Assembly: GCA_900546995.1 (NCBI GenBank)
Contig: URFF01000081.1
Coordinates: 1 to 6,281, forward strand
DNA length: 6,281 bases
Direction: 5' to 3'
From: an uncultured Sutterella sp.
Lineage (GTDB): Bacteria > Pseudomonadota > Gammaproteobacteria > Burkholderiales > Burkholderiaceae_F
Made by a program: the position numbers and the translations under genes. The notes beneath the pieces are model-generated. The model was not told the origin of the DNA. It was given only the letters and a program-made list of their open reading frames with translations, and searched no databases. Shown piece after piece: positions 4,965 through 6,281 of this stretch; positions within the stretch are counted from its first letter, which is position 1; each line of letters begins with the position of its first letter.

Positions 4965-5759
4965 TTAAAAAACACCGCGGTAAATAAATTGGCACCCTAA
5001 AATAAACATCACAGCCGAAAGAATGATAATGATCATGCGCGGGCGGCTCTTACTGGATAAGCGCGCGCCGATCTGAGCCCCCACCATGGCACCGCAACCG
5101 ATCGCAATGGCTGGCAGCCACACAATGTGATTTAAATAAGCGTGGCTAACCACTCCAACCAGTGAGCTCACCATCAAAACAAAGGTTGACGTTGCCACCG
5201 CGATATGAGCCGGGAATCCCAAGATAAAGACCATCATGGGCACATGGATCACGCCGCCTCCGATTCCCAAAATGGAAGACAGAAAACCCACAAAGAAAGA
5301 TAACCCGACCCCTAGCGTTAAATTGAATTGAGCCGTCTCGACAGAAAAATCAGCCGCCAATTTTGTCGCTTTCTTAGAGCGAGATTTGCTGTACATGATA
5401 ATGGCCAGGATGCACAGCGCAGTACCAAAAATTAAGGAAAAGGAGTTGCCTGAGAAATACTCTGTGATGTAACTGCCGAGAAATGCGCCAGGAACCGTCG
5501 CTAGAGCAAAAGGCGTTGCGGCGCGAAACATCACTCGATGTTGGCGAATGTAGGCCCAAGTACCCGATAAGGCATTTAAGAGTACCCCAAATAGGCTCGT
5601 GCCGATCACCTGCTGAACATTGGTAAAGGTTGAACCGTTCGGTGCCATCATGGTTAACATAAAAAGCGGCACCATAATCATGCCGCCTCCAATACCCACC
5701 AATGCACCGAATGTTCCGATGCCAATACCGACCACAAAAAGCTCGATAAACTCAACCAT
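4965..5759 (-). CDS. TauE/SafE (TSUP) family membrane permease
   Basis: This 264-residue, very hydrophobic protein belongs to the TSUP family, whose members move small anions such as sulfite, sulfoacetate or other sulfur-containing and organic acids across the inner membrane. The internal two-fold repeat is clear: the signature GIGGGMIMVPLF at residues 22-33 recurs as GIGGGVIHVPMM at 165-176, each in the first helix of a half. About eight membrane segments are visible, with a basic/polar break (SKSRSKKATKL) at about 124-134 joining the halves. GAQIGARLS at 227-235 is also typical of the family. The length is normal. The start at 5759 is supported by AAAGGTG (5764-5770), 4 bases upstream. The gene has its own extended -10 promoter and a terminator, so it is probably a single-gene unit. 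The substrate and direction cannot be told from sequence. Confidence 0.92.
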   Translation of the reverse strand: MVEFIELFVVGIGIGTFGALVGIGGGMIMVPLFMLTMMAPNGSTFTNVQQVIGTSLFGVLLNALSGTWAYIRQHRVMFRAATPFALATVPGAFLGSYITEYFSGNSFSLIFGTALCILAIIMYSKSRSKKATKLAADFSVETAQFNLTLGVGLSFFVGFLSSILGIGGGVIHVPMMVFILGFPAHIAVATSTFVLMVSSLVGVVSHAYLNHIVWLPAIAIGCGAMVGAQIGARLSSKSRPRMIIIILSAVMFILGCQFIYRGVF

Positions 5760-5834
5760 GCTGCACCTTTGCGATTGAAAGCCGTTTAAGAAAGTCGGTC
5801 AGTCGAGCACTGGCCGGCGTTTTTGAAAGCGCTG

Positions 5835-5843
5835 ATTCTAACA
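5835..5843 (-). promoter_or_regulatory. Extended -10 promoter of the TSUP gene
   Basis: On the minus strand TGTTAGAAT has the TGn extension plus a -10 box one base from TATAAT. No good -35 lies 16-18 bp upstream, as is usual for extended -10 promoters. The predicted leader is about 70 bases. The rest of the leader (5771-5830) shows only a minor imperfect dyad. Confidence 0.5.
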
Positions 5844-5869
5844 CAGTCGTATGACAGGTCTAAGAAACA

Positions 5870-5904
5870 AGAAAGCGTGGTGACGGATCGCAAGAATCCG
5901 TCAC
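5870..5904 (-). terminator. Likely terminator after gltS
   Basis: A perfect 9-bp stem, GTGACGGAT (5880-5888) with ATCCGTCAC (5896-5904), has a 7-base loop and starts 6 bp beyond the gltS stop. On the minus strand it is followed by CACGCTTTCTTG, a broken T-run, so it may be inefficient and let some transcription reach the TSUP gene. Confidence 0.65.
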
Positions 5905-5910
5905 ATCGCG

Positions 5911-6281
5911 TTAGAGCGTTGCCATCCACGTAATCACAATGGCGTTAACCAAGTCAATGAGGAACGCGCCCACCAAGCTCACAATGAGCCATGCGCGAGC
6001 GTTAGAACCATACTTTTCCGATAACCCTTGCATGACCGCCAACCCATTGGCCGTGGCTCCCATGGAGAACCCTACTCCACCCACAGCGAGCATGACCGTG
6101 TCATAGTTTTTTCCAAATACCCAGAAAATAACCAACCAAGCAAATAAGAGCGTCAGCGCACATTGGGCAAGCAAAATAACCGCCATCGGGACAGCAAGAT
6201 TGACAAGCTCATAAAGCTTCAGACCGTTAACCGCCATGGTGACAAAAAGCACCAAACTGATATCGGCCACCGCATTGAGTC
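5911..6281 (-). CDS. gltS: Sodium/glutamate symporter, C-terminal part (5' end outside window)
   Basis: The frame is open to the end of the window (LNAVADISLVLF), so the first visible GTG at 6270 is not the true start. The 122 visible residues match the C-terminal third of GltS, an inner-membrane Na+-coupled glutamate uptake carrier of about 400 residues. Matching segments are ISLVLFVTMAVNGLKLYEL, the NLAVPMAVILLAQ helix, FGKNYDTVMLAVGGVGFSMGATANGLAVMQ (the Gly-rich pore signature) and KYGSNARAWLIVSLVGAFLIDLVNAIVI. These give four or so membrane segments. The stop codon is TAA at 5911-5913. No frameshift is seen in the visible part. The gene is on the same strand as the TSUP gene 152 bp downstream, with a terminator and a separate promoter between them. 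Confidence 0.94.
   Translation of the reverse strand, partial: LNAVADISLVLFVTMAVNGLKLYELVNLAVPMAVILLAQCALTLLFAWLVIFWVFGKNYDTVMLAVGGVGFSMGATANGLAVMQGLSEKYGSNARAWLIVSLVGAFLIDLVNAIVITWMATL

Noticed and set aside
5790..5815. Dyad around CAGTGCTCGACTG in the TSUP leader
   Set aside because: Only 4 bp pair perfectly, extended with a mismatch. This is easily expected by chance.
6268..6270. GTG as the start of a short 119-residue gene
   Set aside because: The frame stays open to the window edge and the protein matches the interior of GltS, so this is a truncated view of a longer gene.

Overview
The window is a compact, gene-dense stretch of a Gram-negative chromosome. Outer-membrane beta-barrels, a lipobox lipoprotein, the C5-pathway haem enzyme HemL and an Na+/glutamate symporter all point to a proteobacterium. 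My guess is a host-associated member of the Burkholderiales (Sutterellaceae-like), from protein flavour and moderate GC only. There is no rRNA, tRNA, insertion sequence, phage gene or CRISPR array.

Layout. The left part is on the plus strand. It holds the 3' part of an outer-membrane protein gene that joins a PagP-like lipid A palmitoyltransferase barrel to an OmpW-like barrel (1-930), then hemL (942-2231), closed by a strong terminator (2256-2284). Next come a small secreted protein made almost wholly of six 17-residue GRxYD-type repeats (2380-2763) and an AbgA-like M20 amidohydrolase (2802-4076). The right part is on the minus strand and reads towards the left part. It holds the end of gltS (5911-6281), a TauE/SafE (TSUP) permease (4965-5759) and a CreA-like lipoprotein (4283-4801). 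The two halves meet in a roughly 200-bp convergent intergenic region (4077-4282) full of secondary structure.

How the genes relate. The barrel fusion and hemL are 11 bp apart and are probably one transcript, although their functions are unrelated. The repeat protein and the amidohydrolase are 38 bp apart with no convincing terminator between them. gltS, the TSUP gene and creA each have a terminator or promoter signal of their own and look like separate units. Transport and amide-hydrolysis genes (glutamate symporter, anion-type exporter, aminobenzoyl-glutamate-type hydrolase) lie close together, but nothing shows that they form one pathway.

Most unusual items. (1) The PagP/OmpW double-barrel fusion. 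(2) A rho-independent terminator whose inner stem is an inverted pair of DnaA boxes, one perfect and one fitting TTATNCACA. (3) The six-repeat secreted protein. (4) Nested dyad symmetries over the putative creA promoter. No defence system or mobile system was seen.
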